Source: JAWPMT01 sp965267435 | GTDB lineage: Bacteria; Bacteroidota; Bacteroidia; Cytophagales; Cyclobacteriaceae | Length of the DNA: 64,000 nt | Reading direction: 5' to 3' | Assembly (NCBI GenBank): GCA_965267435.1 | Contig: OZ253960.1 | Span: forward strand, 992,001 to 1,056,000 | In this document: positions 37,535-45,165 of the stretch, piece by piece | How the letters are laid out: each line of letters opens with the position of its first letter | How positions within the stretch are numbered: position 1 is the first letter of the stretch | Program-made: the position numbers and the translations under genes | Notes under the pieces: generated by a model | What the model was told of the DNA's origin: nothing | What the model saw: the letters and a program-made list of their open reading frames with translations, nothing else | The model's database searches: none

Positions 37535-38890
37535 ATGAAACTCCTCCCAACCTCTCTGGCCCTGGCCTCTTTCCTGATTGTTGTCGGATGCAGAAATCCT
37601 GGTAATAACCAGTCACTGACCCCCCTCCAAGCTTTTGCGGACTCGCTATTTCAGACGAGTGTCGATAGCTCCTACATCGCCGGAGCAGCTGTCATCGTTT
37701 ACCAGAAAGGCGAAGTACTGCTTGATAAATCCTATGGCTATGCCAGCTTGGAATTGTCGGTGCCGATGCCGGAGAATCCATCCTTTGAAATTGGTTCTGT
37801 AACCAAACAATTCACAGCAGCGGCGATCTTGAGACTCGTGTCTGAGGGAAAGCTGTCACTGGAAGACGACTTCACCCAATACCTGGAGTTTGAGACGAAA
37901 GGTCGGACCGTGACGATCGGTCAGCTGCTCAATCATACTTCCGGGATTCCCAGCTATACGGAGATGGAGGAATTCTGGAACATGTCGGTCCTGCAGTTTG
38001 AGAGGGACTCATTAGTGAGACTGGTTGAGTCAAAGGACTTTCTTTTCGAGCCCGGCGAAGCGTTGATCTACAACAATTCCGCGTACTTTTTTCTGGGCTT
38101 GATCATTGAAGAAGTTTCTGGAAAGACCTACGAAGAGTACCTGCAGGAACAATTTTTCTCCCCACTTGGCATGAATGACACTTACTATTGCTCCACCTCC
38201 GAGATTTTCCCCGGCAAAGTGTATGGCTACGGCTATACTGGGAAGGGCCTGACCCAAAAGGCATACCTGGATCATACCTGGCCGTATGCCGCAGGTTCAC
38301 TGTGTAGTACCACGACTGACCTGCTGGTATGGATGAGAGCCTTGCATGAAGGGCGAGTCTTCGATGAACAGCAGTATCAATTGATAACAACACCCCAGTC
38401 GTTGAATGATGGTACTGAAGTGCGCTATGCCATGGGCTTGACGAACTCTCTGAATTTCGGGAATCGGGAAATAGGACACGGAGGCGGAATCAATGGCTTC
38501 CTGTCAAGTACGCGGTACTTCCCGGACCACGACCTTTATGTGGTCTGCCTGGTCAATACAACGGGGCCAAAAGGTGCGGGATTGTTTTCTAGCGAGATGG
38601 CGTGGAAGCTACTGGATAGAGTCGAATATGCCATTAAGGATGTGGATGTCGACCTGGAATCCCTGGCTGGTAAATACACGGGGCAGGTACGGGGTCGAAT
38701 TTTGTCTGTGTCCGTTTCGAGTTTGGCCGAGTCCATCGTCCTGTCAATAGAAGGAAGAGACGATGCTGACACTTTGACGACGTATGTTGGCAACGCGACC
38801 TGGATGGACGGCAATGAAATTCTGACTTTCGACGACAACGTCTTGAGAATAGACCAGGTGAGCGGTTACTACCTATTGGAGAAGGAGTAG
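37535..38890 (+). CDS. class C beta-lactamase-like serine hydrolase, lipoprotein
   Basis: A 451-residue protein with lipobox VVGC (Cys19). SVTK (Ser88 to Lys91), YNN (Tyr179 to Asn181) and GHGGGINGF form the complete serine beta-lactamase/DD-peptidase motif set. A C-terminal beta domain of about 90 residues follows the catalytic domain (ESLAGKYTGQVRG), as in peptidase/esterase members. The gamma-glutamylcyclotransferase-like gene starts 8 bases downstream. Confidence 0.88.
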   Translation: MKLLPTSLALASFLIVVGCRNPGNNQSLTPLQAFADSLFQTSVDSSYIAGAAVIVYQKGEVLLDKSYGYASLELSVPMPENPSFEIGSVTKQFTAAAILRLVSEGKLSLEDDFTQYLEFETKGRTVTIGQLLNHTSGIPSYTEMEEFWNMSVLQFERDSLVRLVESKDFLFEPGEALIYNNSAYFFLGLIIEEVSGKTYEEYLQEQFFSPLGMNDTYYCSTSEIFPGKVYGYGYTGKGLTQKAYLDHTWPYAAGSLCSTTTDLLVWMRALHEGRVFDEQQYQLITTPQSLNDGTEVRYAMGLTNSLNFGNREIGHGGGINGFLSSTRYFPDHDLYVVCLVNTTGPKGAGLFSSEMAWKLLDRVEYAIKDVDVDLESLAGKYTGQVRGRILSVSVSSLAESIVLSIEGRDDADTLTTYVGNATWMDGNEILTFDDNVLRIDQVSGYYLLEKE

Positions 38891-38898
38891 GGTCGCTG

Positions 38899-39309
38899 AT
38901 GCAAGTCTTCTTCTACGGCTTATTTATGGATGTCGATATTTTGGCAAGGAACGGGGTCCATCCCTCCAATCCAAGGACAGGATATCTCAACGACTACGAA
39001 TTGAAGATCGGCGATCGGGCGTCGTTGGTGCCTTGTGATGGAGATAGGTCTTATGGTATAGTGATGGCCGTAGATGAAGATGCGATTCACCGACTCTATG
39101 CGGAAGCGAGTGTTGCGGACTATGTACCAGAAGAGGTCAGAGTGACCATGATACAAGGCGGGGAGGTGACGGCGACCTGTTACAACCTTCCTCCTGAGTC
39201 CCTGACGGGTACGAACCATTCGTATGCCAAGTCCCTATATGAGTTGGCGTTGCGGCTTAGTTTTCCTGAAGACTATCTTGCCAAGATCCGACTGATGATG
39301 AAAGATTGA
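38899..39309 (+). CDS. gamma-glutamylcyclotransferase-like (AIG2 fold) protein
   Basis: A 136-residue protein starting MQVFFYGLFMD, the YGxxM loop of the gamma-glutamylcyclotransferase/AIG2 fold. SYGIVMAVDEDAIHRLYAEA follows the fold's usual order, with a Glu (YAEAS) in the place of the catalytic acid. Cytosolic. In this family such proteins cleave gamma-glutamyl amino acids or are uncharacterised; sequence alone cannot decide. Starts 8 bases after the serine hydrolase stop, so probably co-transcribed. Confidence 0.7.
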   Translation: MQVFFYGLFMDVDILARNGVHPSNPRTGYLNDYELKIGDRASLVPCDGDRSYGIVMAVDEDAIHRLYAEASVADYVPEEVRVTMIQGGEVTATCYNLPPESLTGTNHSYAKSLYELALRLSFPEDYLAKIRLMMKD

Positions 39310-39342
39310 CGAACCCAATTGTCAAGACTTCTTCATCTGCAC

Positions 39343-39376
39343 TTGCATCCTTAATTCATGCACTTCCACTATTTTG
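39343..39376 (+). promoter_or_regulatory. possible promoter, TTG-N24-TATTTTG
   Basis: TTG at 39343-39345 and TATTTTG at 39370-39376, 24 bases before the PHP gene start. Spacing is longer than in the other sites of this window. Confidence 0.3.
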
Positions 39377-39400
39377 GGGGTAAGCAACGATTATGACCCT

Positions 39401-40600
39401 ATGCGCCCTTACCTACAACTCGCCATCTTCACTGCCATACTGACAACACTTGGCTGCAGCCAACAACCATCTGCCGTAGAGCAGCAATGGTTCAAAGGAA
39501 ATTTACACACCCATTCCTACTGGAGCGACGGCGACGAGTTTCCCGAAGTGATCATGGACTGGTACAAGTCCAACGGCTATCACTTCGTCGCGCTCTCCGA
39601 TCACAATACCCTGGCGGAAGGGGAGAAGTGGGTGACAATTGGAGAGGACGAAATGTATCAGACGGCCTTCCAAAACTATCTGGCATCATATGGTGAGGAA
39701 TGGGTGAATTACAGGGAGGATACCAGCGGCTTGATGGTGCAGCTGAAGACGCTGGCGGAGTACCGTAGCAGATTCGAGGATCCCGGTAAATTTCTCATCA
39801 TACAATCAGAGGAGATCACCGATGGATATGATCGAAAGCCCATTCATTTGAATGCTACGAACATCCAGGAAAAGATTGAGCCGCAGGGCGGCAATAGTGT
39901 CAGCGAGGTCCTTCAAAACAACATCGACGCGGTCATCGACCAACGCGAGGCGACGGGAGTACCCATGATCCCGCATGTCAACCACCCAAATTTTGGCTAT
40001 GCCATTAGCCTCGAAGATATGGTGGCACTCCGCGGTGAACGTTTCTTTGAAGTGTACAATGGACATCCACAGGTGCACAACATGGGCGACTCGACCCACA
40101 TGTCTACTGAAGAGATGTGGGATAGGATCAATCGGGCGTACATCGCTGAAGGGAAGCCGATCATGTATGGACTGGCGACAGATGACTCCCATCATTACCA
40201 TGATATGAGAAGCCACTGGAGTAATGCAGGTAGGGGCTGGATCATGGTGCAAGCGGAGGCATTGGATCCGGCATCGATCATTGCAGCGATGGAGGCCGGG
40301 AATTTCTATGCTACGACAGGTGTAGCCTTCAACGACATATCGAGGGACAGGAATACGCTTTCCGTGAGTGTCAATGCCGAACCTGGTGTCAGCTACACGA
40401 TCTCTTTCATTGGCTGGAAGCGGGATGGCGCTGGTCCCGAGGTGCTGTCAAGTGCGGCTGGCACCGAGGCGAGTTTCCAGGTGACTGATGAACTCCTCTT
40501 TGTTCGGTGCAAGGTCACGTCATCGAAGTTGCACGTCAACCCGATAGAAGACCTGCTTTACGAGGCGGCCTGGACGCAACCGGTAGTTCCCGAGGGGTAA
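39401..40600 (+). CDS. PHP-domain phosphoesterase-like lipoprotein
   Basis: About 399 residues from ATG 39401, giving a lipoprotein signal (TTLGC). NLHTHSYWSDG is PHP motif I (His-x-His), FVALSDHN motif II, IPHVNHPNF and LATDDSHHYHD later metal ligands. An Ig-like C-terminal segment (VSVNAEPGVSYTISF) follows. The PHP fold binds a trinuclear metal site and hydrolyses phosphoesters; a periplasmic version suggests phosphatase or phosphodiesterase action on exported substrates. Confidence 0.83.
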   Translation: MRPYLQLAIFTAILTTLGCSQQPSAVEQQWFKGNLHTHSYWSDGDEFPEVIMDWYKSNGYHFVALSDHNTLAEGEKWVTIGEDEMYQTAFQNYLASYGEEWVNYREDTSGLMVQLKTLAEYRSRFEDPGKFLIIQSEEITDGYDRKPIHLNATNIQEKIEPQGGNSVSEVLQNNIDAVIDQREATGVPMIPHVNHPNFGYAISLEDMVALRGERFFEVYNGHPQVHNMGDSTHMSTEEMWDRINRAYIAEGKPIMYGLATDDSHHYHDMRSHWSNAGRGWIMVQAEALDPASIIAAMEAGNFYATTGVAFNDISRDRNTLSVSVNAEPGVSYTISFIGWKRDGAGPEVLSSAAGTEASFQVTDELLFVRCKVTSSKLHVNPIEDLLYEAAWTQPVVPEG

Positions 40601-40770
40601 CGTCGCGAAAGTTGGCGATTTGGTAATTGCAGGGAGTGCTTTGTCCATTGAGTTTTCGCTTAACCCTTTTCGGTCAGAGTTCCATTGGTTTTCTGGTCCT
40701 ATTGCTGATCTTGATACGAGATGGATTCTCCTATTGGTCGATTGACCTTCAAAGGTAAGTAGCTGTAACA

Positions 40771-41463
40771 ATGAAAAAATTTGGACTGATCGGCGGCATA
40801 GGGCCGGAATCCACTGCCAAGTACTACCAACTGATCATTCAGGAATTCCGAAAGAGGTTGGGAACCGAGGAATACCCGGACTTTACCGTGCGCAGCATCA
40901 ACATGACGGAGATGTTGAGGTATGTCTTCGGCAATGATCTGGATGGACTGACTCAGTTTCTCTTGACGCATATACGTGAGCTTGAGCAATCCGGAGTTGA
41001 GGTCGCTGCCATGGCGTCCAATACCCCTCATATTGTCTTCGACCGATTGAAGGATCAATCCTCGATCGAGCTGATCAGCATCGTGGAGGCTACGTGCCAG
41101 GAGATTAAGAATAAAGGGCAAAAGGTCGTCGGCCTGTTTGGGACGAAATCCACGATGACTGCGGGATTCTATTCACAAGTAGCCTCGAACTATGGCATAG
41201 GAGTGAGGCTCCCTGATGAGGGTGAAATGGACTACATTCATCAGAAGTATTTTGAAGAACTGGTATTCAACAACATCAACTCCAGCACCAAAGCAAGGCT
41301 CATGGAAATCGCCTTGGGATTGCAGGAGAGAGAAGGTATTGAGGGTTTGATCCTTGGCGGAACGGAGCTGTCCCTGATCTTGAGTCAGTCCGATTTTGAT
41401 GCGTTGACGATCTATGATACCACGCGAATTCATGTCGGAAGTATCGTAAGGTCTTGGTCGTAG
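40771..41463 (+). CDS. Asp/Glu racemase family protein lacking both catalytic cysteines
   Basis: A 230-residue protein with the racemase N-terminus GLIGGIGPESTAKYY. In active racemases one Cys sits in a CNTxH motif and one in GCTE; here the first reads ASNTPH (Ser83) and the second LGGTEL (Gly197). Both catalytic positions are thus changed, so racemisation by the two-base Cys mechanism is unlikely; a lyase-like or non-catalytic role is possible. The last codons and stop lie inside the first palindrome of the downstream repeat array. Confidence 0.85.
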   Translation: MKKFGLIGGIGPESTAKYYQLIIQEFRKRLGTEEYPDFTVRSINMTEMLRYVFGNDLDGLTQFLLTHIRELEQSGVEVAAMASNTPHIVFDRLKDQSSIELISIVEATCQEIKNKGQKVVGLFGTKSTMTAGFYSQVASNYGIGVRLPDEGEMDYIHQKYFEELVFNNINSSTKARLMEIALGLQEREGIEGLILGGTELSLILSQSDFDALTIYDTTRIHVGSIVRSWS

Positions 41464-41667
41464 CGAGACGCTACGACCAGCTTGGGTTTTGGTTGCAGCG
41501 AGACGCTACAACCAGTTTAGGTTTCTTGGTCCAGTGTCATTTTGATCGCATAGGGTCTTGGTCGTAGCGAGACGCTACAACCAGTTTAGGGGTTTCGGTC
41601 TTAGCGTCCCGCTGAGACCATAATTTTGATCGCATAAGGTCTTGGTTGCAGCGAGATGGTACGACCA
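41455..41667. repeat. array of five hairpin palindromes
   Basis: Five related inverted repeats: 41455-41479 (perfect TGGTCGTAGCG-aga-CGCTACGACCA), 41490-41514, 41559-41583, 41597-41619 (inverse orientation, loop tcc) and 41643-41667 (decayed). Linkers repeat TTTTGATCGCATA and AGGTCTTGG. The first palindrome begins within the racemase gene. Such motifs are common intergenic repeats in this phylum; they could act as RNA hairpins or terminators. Confidence 0.8.
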
Positions 41668-41721
41668 GCTCGGATTTTCCTTTCTTACACCGATATTGCC
41701 ATAGCAAACAAATAGCCCACC

Positions 41722-42636
41722 ATGAAAAGACTGTTTTTCGCACTTATACTTACCGCTGCCAGTACTATTGCACCTGCTCAATCGCCGCCATTGTCACTAA
41801 AGTACCTCGGTTGTGCAGGATGGCAAATCGATGATGGCACCATCAAAGTCCTGATTGACCCATACATTTCGAGACTCAAATTGGGGACAGGTCCTGGTGT
41901 GAGTCCGGAGGATGATCGACAGACCGTACTAAGGTCCGACCTGTTTCGCTCGGATACGGTAGGGATTGACAGCCTTGTGCAGGAGGTGGACTTCATTCTC
42001 GTGCACCATTCGCACTTTGACCACCTGGCAGATGTGCCGTACATCGCGAAAAAGGCAGGAGCGAAGGTGATTGGCACTGAAACCACCTGCAATATCCTCC
42101 GAGCCTATGATATCCCCGACGAGCAGCTCTATCCTGTGAAAGGAGGGGAGGACTACCAGTTTGAAAACTTCTCTGTTCGGGTGATCCCCGGGATCCATTC
42201 GGCGCTGAATGAGAAGCACTACATCGACAATAGGGTTTACTCCGAGCCACCGCAGGCGCCCCTGAGAGTGTCGGACTTCATCGAAGGTGGCTCGCTCATG
42301 TTCCTTGCTCGTTTTGCCAACCACGAAGTGATGACGATGGGATCTATGAATTTCATCGAGCGCGAGGTCGACGGCATCCGGCCCGATGTACTGCTGGCTG
42401 GCGTCAATCGCTCCCAGCTTGGTCTCTACAAATACAATGAGCGGCTGTTGAAGGCCACGCGGAACCCAGACATCATCATTCCTACCCATTGGGACAATTT
42501 TCGGTTGCCTTACGGTTATTCGCAGACGGATGCGGTCGAGCAGAAGTTGATTCCGTTTCAGGAGGATGTAAAGCGACTCTCACCTGACACGCGTGTGATT
42601 ATTCCTGAGCACCTTGGGACGATTTATTTGGATTAG
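41722..42636 (+). CDS. exported MBL-fold metallohydrolase
   Basis: A 304-residue metallo-beta-lactamase-fold protein with signal peptide (about 20 residues). HHSHFDH (95-101) is the HxHxDH zinc motif and SMNFIEREV, then IIPTHWDNF, contribute the distal ligands. The organisation resembles UlaG/YtnP-like lactonases or general MBL hydrolases. Periplasmic. Unlike the enzyme at 5083 it has no transmembrane anchor. It lies directly after the hairpin array and precedes the DUF2200 gene by 55 bases. Confidence 0.85.
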   Translation: MKRLFFALILTAASTIAPAQSPPLSLKYLGCAGWQIDDGTIKVLIDPYISRLKLGTGPGVSPEDDRQTVLRSDLFRSDTVGIDSLVQEVDFILVHHSHFDHLADVPYIAKKAGAKVIGTETTCNILRAYDIPDEQLYPVKGGEDYQFENFSVRVIPGIHSALNEKHYIDNRVYSEPPQAPLRVSDFIEGGSLMFLARFANHEVMTMGSMNFIEREVDGIRPDVLLAGVNRSQLGLYKYNERLLKATRNPDIIIPTHWDNFRLPYGYSQTDAVEQKLIPFQEDVKRLSPDTRVIIPEHLGTIYLD

Positions 42637-42691
42637 CCTAAATTCTGATAATACCCAATTTGAGAACGGATCACCCAATTGAACATACACT

Positions 42692-43054
42692 ATGAAAGAC
42701 ACAGCCGAACTCCATGAAAGAATTGCTAAAATGACTTTCGCGTCTATCTATCCGCACTATGTGACGAAAGTGGAGAAGAAGGGGCGCACAAAGGAGGAGT
42801 TACACACCGTCATCCAATGGCTGACCGGTTTTGATGATAAGCAATTGGATCGCTTCATTAATAACAAGGCAACGTTTGAGGAATTCTTCGACAATGCTAG
42901 TTTGAACCCCAGTGCCGGTCTCATCAAAGGAGTGATTTGTGGCGTGAGAGTTGAGGAGATTGATGACGCACTCACGCAACAGGTTCGCTACCTGGACAAG
43001 CTCGTCGATGAGCTGGCCAAAGGCCGCAAGATAGAGAAGATCCTGAGGGAGTAA
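42692..43054 (+). CDS. DUF2200 family protein
   Basis: A 120-residue protein that matches DUF2200: MTFASIYPHYVTKVEKKGRT near the start and NPSAGLIKGVICGVRVEEI in the middle. It is small, cytosolic and all-helical. Family function is not known; members are often encoded with nucleoside or stress genes. Followed after 26 bases by an epimerase gene, so probably co-transcribed. Confidence 0.85.
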   Translation: MKDTAELHERIAKMTFASIYPHYVTKVEKKGRTKEELHTVIQWLTGFDDKQLDRFINNKATFEEFFDNASLNPSAGLIKGVICGVRVEEIDDALTQQVRYLDKLVDELAKGRKIEKILRE

Positions 43055-43080
43055 TCAATCTGCAGGCGCTGCCTGAATCT

Positions 43081-43926
43081 ATGAATAAGATCTTAGTCAC
43101 AGGTTCTGCCGGCCAACTAGCGGTCGAAATTGTCAAACTGTTAAAGGGGGCCGGGTATAGCGTCACGGGTATCGACCTGGTCAGCGGAGACACGACCGAT
43201 CATATCGTCAATATCCGTGACATGAATGCCGTGATGGAAGTGGCGCGTGGAATGGATGCGATCATCCATACGGCAGCGCTGCATGGCAAACACACTGCGC
43301 AGGATTACCCTCGACACGAATTCATCGATACCAACGTCCATGGGACCAACAACTTGTTGAGGGCATGCGTGCAGCATGGTATCAGGAAGTTCCTCTACAC
43401 AAGCACGACGTCCATTTATGGCACGGCCATGGTCAACGATCAGCAGGCTGTATGGGTGGATGAAGACCTTGTTCCCCAACCCAGAGATATCTATGACATC
43501 ACCAAACAGGCCTGTGAATGGCTTTGCAAGGACTACATGGAAACGGACGGCATCGAATCGACGGTGCTGAGGGTCTCGCGGTTCCTACCGGAGGATGACA
43601 ACACCAAGGCCAATCATCGCATCTATCGGGGTTTGGACGAAAGGGATGGGGCGGAAGCCCACCGATTGGTTTTGGAAAAGACCTTTGACTCATTCGAGAT
43701 CTTCAATATCTCCAATGACACGCCTCTACAGAAGGAGGACCTGGTCGATCTGTACCACGATCCCAAGAAGGTGATCTGTAAATACTACCCAGAGGCGGAG
43801 AGGGTCTACGCCGAGAAAGGCTGGACCTTTCAGGAGCGAATTGATCGGGTGTACTCGGTGGCTAAAGCCAAGCGAATGTTGGGGTATGCGCCTTGTTGGA
43901 ATTTTGAAACTTTTCTCACTGAATGA
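43081..43926 (+). CDS. NAD-dependent epimerase/dehydratase
   Basis: A 281-residue extended SDR: VTGSAGQLAVEIV at the N-terminus, TSTTSIYG with the catalytic Ser/Thr, DIYDITKQA with Tyr-x3-Lys, and VLRVSRFLPEDD in the substrate region. Nucleotide-sugar or aldonate-type substrates are likely. Its stop overlaps the start of the next gene (ATGA), so both are translated together. Possibly one operon with the DUF2200 gene. Confidence 0.86.
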   Translation: MNKILVTGSAGQLAVEIVKLLKGAGYSVTGIDLVSGDTTDHIVNIRDMNAVMEVARGMDAIIHTAALHGKHTAQDYPRHEFIDTNVHGTNNLLRACVQHGIRKFLYTSTTSIYGTAMVNDQQAVWVDEDLVPQPRDIYDITKQACEWLCKDYMETDGIESTVLRVSRFLPEDDNTKANHRIYRGLDERDGAEAHRLVLEKTFDSFEIFNISNDTPLQKEDLVDLYHDPKKVICKYYPEAERVYAEKGWTFQERIDRVYSVAKAKRMLGYAPCWNFETFLTE

Positions 43927-44318
43927 ATATCCTTTTTGAAACGGACCATCTAAAACTTGAGCACGAATACGAGATGGCTCGTCTTATCGATAAGGGATCG
44001 GGTGTGGCCTTGATGGAGGAGGAATTTTATGGTGATCCGAGTTGTGGGCTCATTCAGCACGAGGGTCTCTGGGCCATCGTCGCAGGTGAATATCTGATCA
44101 TTTGGACGCCTGAGAAAATGGAGCGCTTGGCAGAGTCTGGGCCGAAATGGATCCACGCGATGCGTCCAAAGGGGAACGAGCACGTCGAGATCCTGACTGA
44201 TCCGTGGGGAGAGGATCCTGCTGTTTGGACGATCAAAATGCAAAACCTCGCGTTAAATCGAATCCGGGATTTCCCTGACTATCGAGGGAAGCCGTACACC
44301 GAGGAGGTCCTCTGGTGA
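43923..44318 (+). CDS. hypothetical protein coupled to the epimerase
   Basis: A 131-residue acidic, tryptophan-rich protein (WAIVAGEYLIIWTP, WGEDPAVWTIKM). No signal peptide or membrane segment. No family recognised. The ATGA overlap with the upstream epimerase shows translational coupling and suggests a function with that enzyme, perhaps as an immunity-like or regulatory subunit, but no evidence decides. Confidence 0.68.
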   Translation: MNILFETDHLKLEHEYEMARLIDKGSGVALMEEEFYGDPSCGLIQHEGLWAIVAGEYLIIWTPEKMERLAESGPKWIHAMRPKGNEHVEILTDPWGEDPAVWTIKMQNLALNRIRDFPDYRGKPYTEEVLW

Positions 44319-44339
44319 AAGACGTGACTGCGAACGAGT

Positions 44340-44520
44340 AACTTTATCTCCAGGTTGCTCCGTGTGCGTGAATGCGGCCCGGATGGAGCCGGTAGCAGGC
44401 GTGGCCAGAGGCGGAGGTAGCGCGGCCGTCGCTAAAGGCGAGAGCCGGACCCTGAAGTAGAGAAAAAACCATCTCCCAGTTTGTGGCAAGTTCGAACTTC
44501 TCTCACTTCAGGGGCCGCCC
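44340..44520. repeat. GC-rich structured intergenic element
   Basis: A long inverted repeat joins 44450-44464 (CCCTGAAGTAGAGAA) with 44498-44513 (TTCTCTCACTTCAGGG), one bulge; a perfect palindrome AAGTTCGAACTT sits at 44488-44499 in the loop, and further left are smaller GGCC-flanked stems. Much richer in G+C than flanking DNA. It could be a dispersed repeat or a structured RNA; no coding frame is credible. Confidence 0.5.
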
Positions 44521-44606
44521 TATCAATTCTGACAATACGCCACCGCCCGTCAAACTTTATGAGGCACAATTGGTAGTGAATAGGTAGGCTTTGAACACAA
44601 TAGCGC

Positions 44607-45005
44607 ATGATAACAAGAGAAACGAAACTAAGGGTTGGCAGGCCAACGGATAATCTGGAGGAGATCACGCAGATGTATGTAGAGGGGCTGGGCTTCGAGG
44701 TCATCGGTGGGTTTGACAATCACGGGGACTTCAGCGGGCGTATGGTCGGGCATCCCCAGCATATCTACCACCTCGAGTTTACGACGCATGTATCTGAGAA
44801 GGCGGGACGCGCACCGACATTGGAGAACCTGCTGGTGTTTTACCTCCCGGACAATGAGGAGTATCAGGCGGCCATCGATCGCATGTCACGATCGGGATTT
44901 AAGAAGGTGACGTCGTTCAATCCGTTTTGGGAAGGCGCAGGTCAGACCTTCGAGGACCTGGACGGCTACCGAGTGGTGATTGTCAATGCTCCCAGTCCGT
45001 TCTGA
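44607..45005 (+). CDS. VOC (glyoxalase-fold) family protein
   Basis: A 132-residue protein of the vicinal-oxygen-chelate fold: RVGRPTDNLEEITQMYVEGL starts the first beta-alpha-beta unit and HIYHLEFTTH supplies metal-like His/Glu positions; the second unit ends with TFEDLDGYRVVIVNA. Single-module members act as dimers in resistance, glyoxalase or dioxygenase chemistry, or bind antibiotics. Monocistronic after the structured intergenic element. Confidence 0.82.
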   Translation: MITRETKLRVGRPTDNLEEITQMYVEGLGFEVIGGFDNHGDFSGRMVGHPQHIYHLEFTTHVSEKAGRAPTLENLLVFYLPDNEEYQAAIDRMSRSGFKKVTSFNPFWEGAGQTFEDLDGYRVVIVNAPSPF

Positions 45006-45069
45006 TCAAGGAATCAATGGGGTTGAAGTGGGGTTAGGAATTGTTGGTATCAACTGACTCATTTTCAGC

Positions 45070-45100
45070 TTGATAGTTGTCTAAAGTTCCACTACCTTGT
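45070..45100 (+). promoter_or_regulatory. promoter-like TTG-N20-TACCTTG
   Basis: TTG at 45070-45072 and TACCTTGT from 45093, 66 bases before the preferred TPR-gene ATG. Same 20-base spacing as the other sites, with a C in the -7 element. Confidence 0.35.
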
Positions 45101-45165
45101 GAGCAGGCCGTTCGCACTTGATGCTGTTGATAGAAGCGAATAGCACTTTTTTTGACACTACCCAC

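Noticed and set aside
9108..40600. A polysaccharide utilisation locus
   Set aside because: Sulfatases and esterases are present, but no SusC/SusD pair, no glycoside hydrolase or polysaccharide lyase and no hybrid two-component regulator are visible.
41455..41667. CRISPR array
   Set aside because: Units are palindromes spaced unevenly (84 to 104 bp between like copies), linkers are repeated, and there are no cas genes.
41537..41743. Open frames with repeated residues over the hairpin array
   Set aside because: The repetition comes from the palindromes; no real protein expected.
44540..44570. CACCGCCCGTCA, as at the 3' end of 16S rRNA
   Set aside because: Only about 12 bases match and neighbouring sequence is unlike rRNA; chance.
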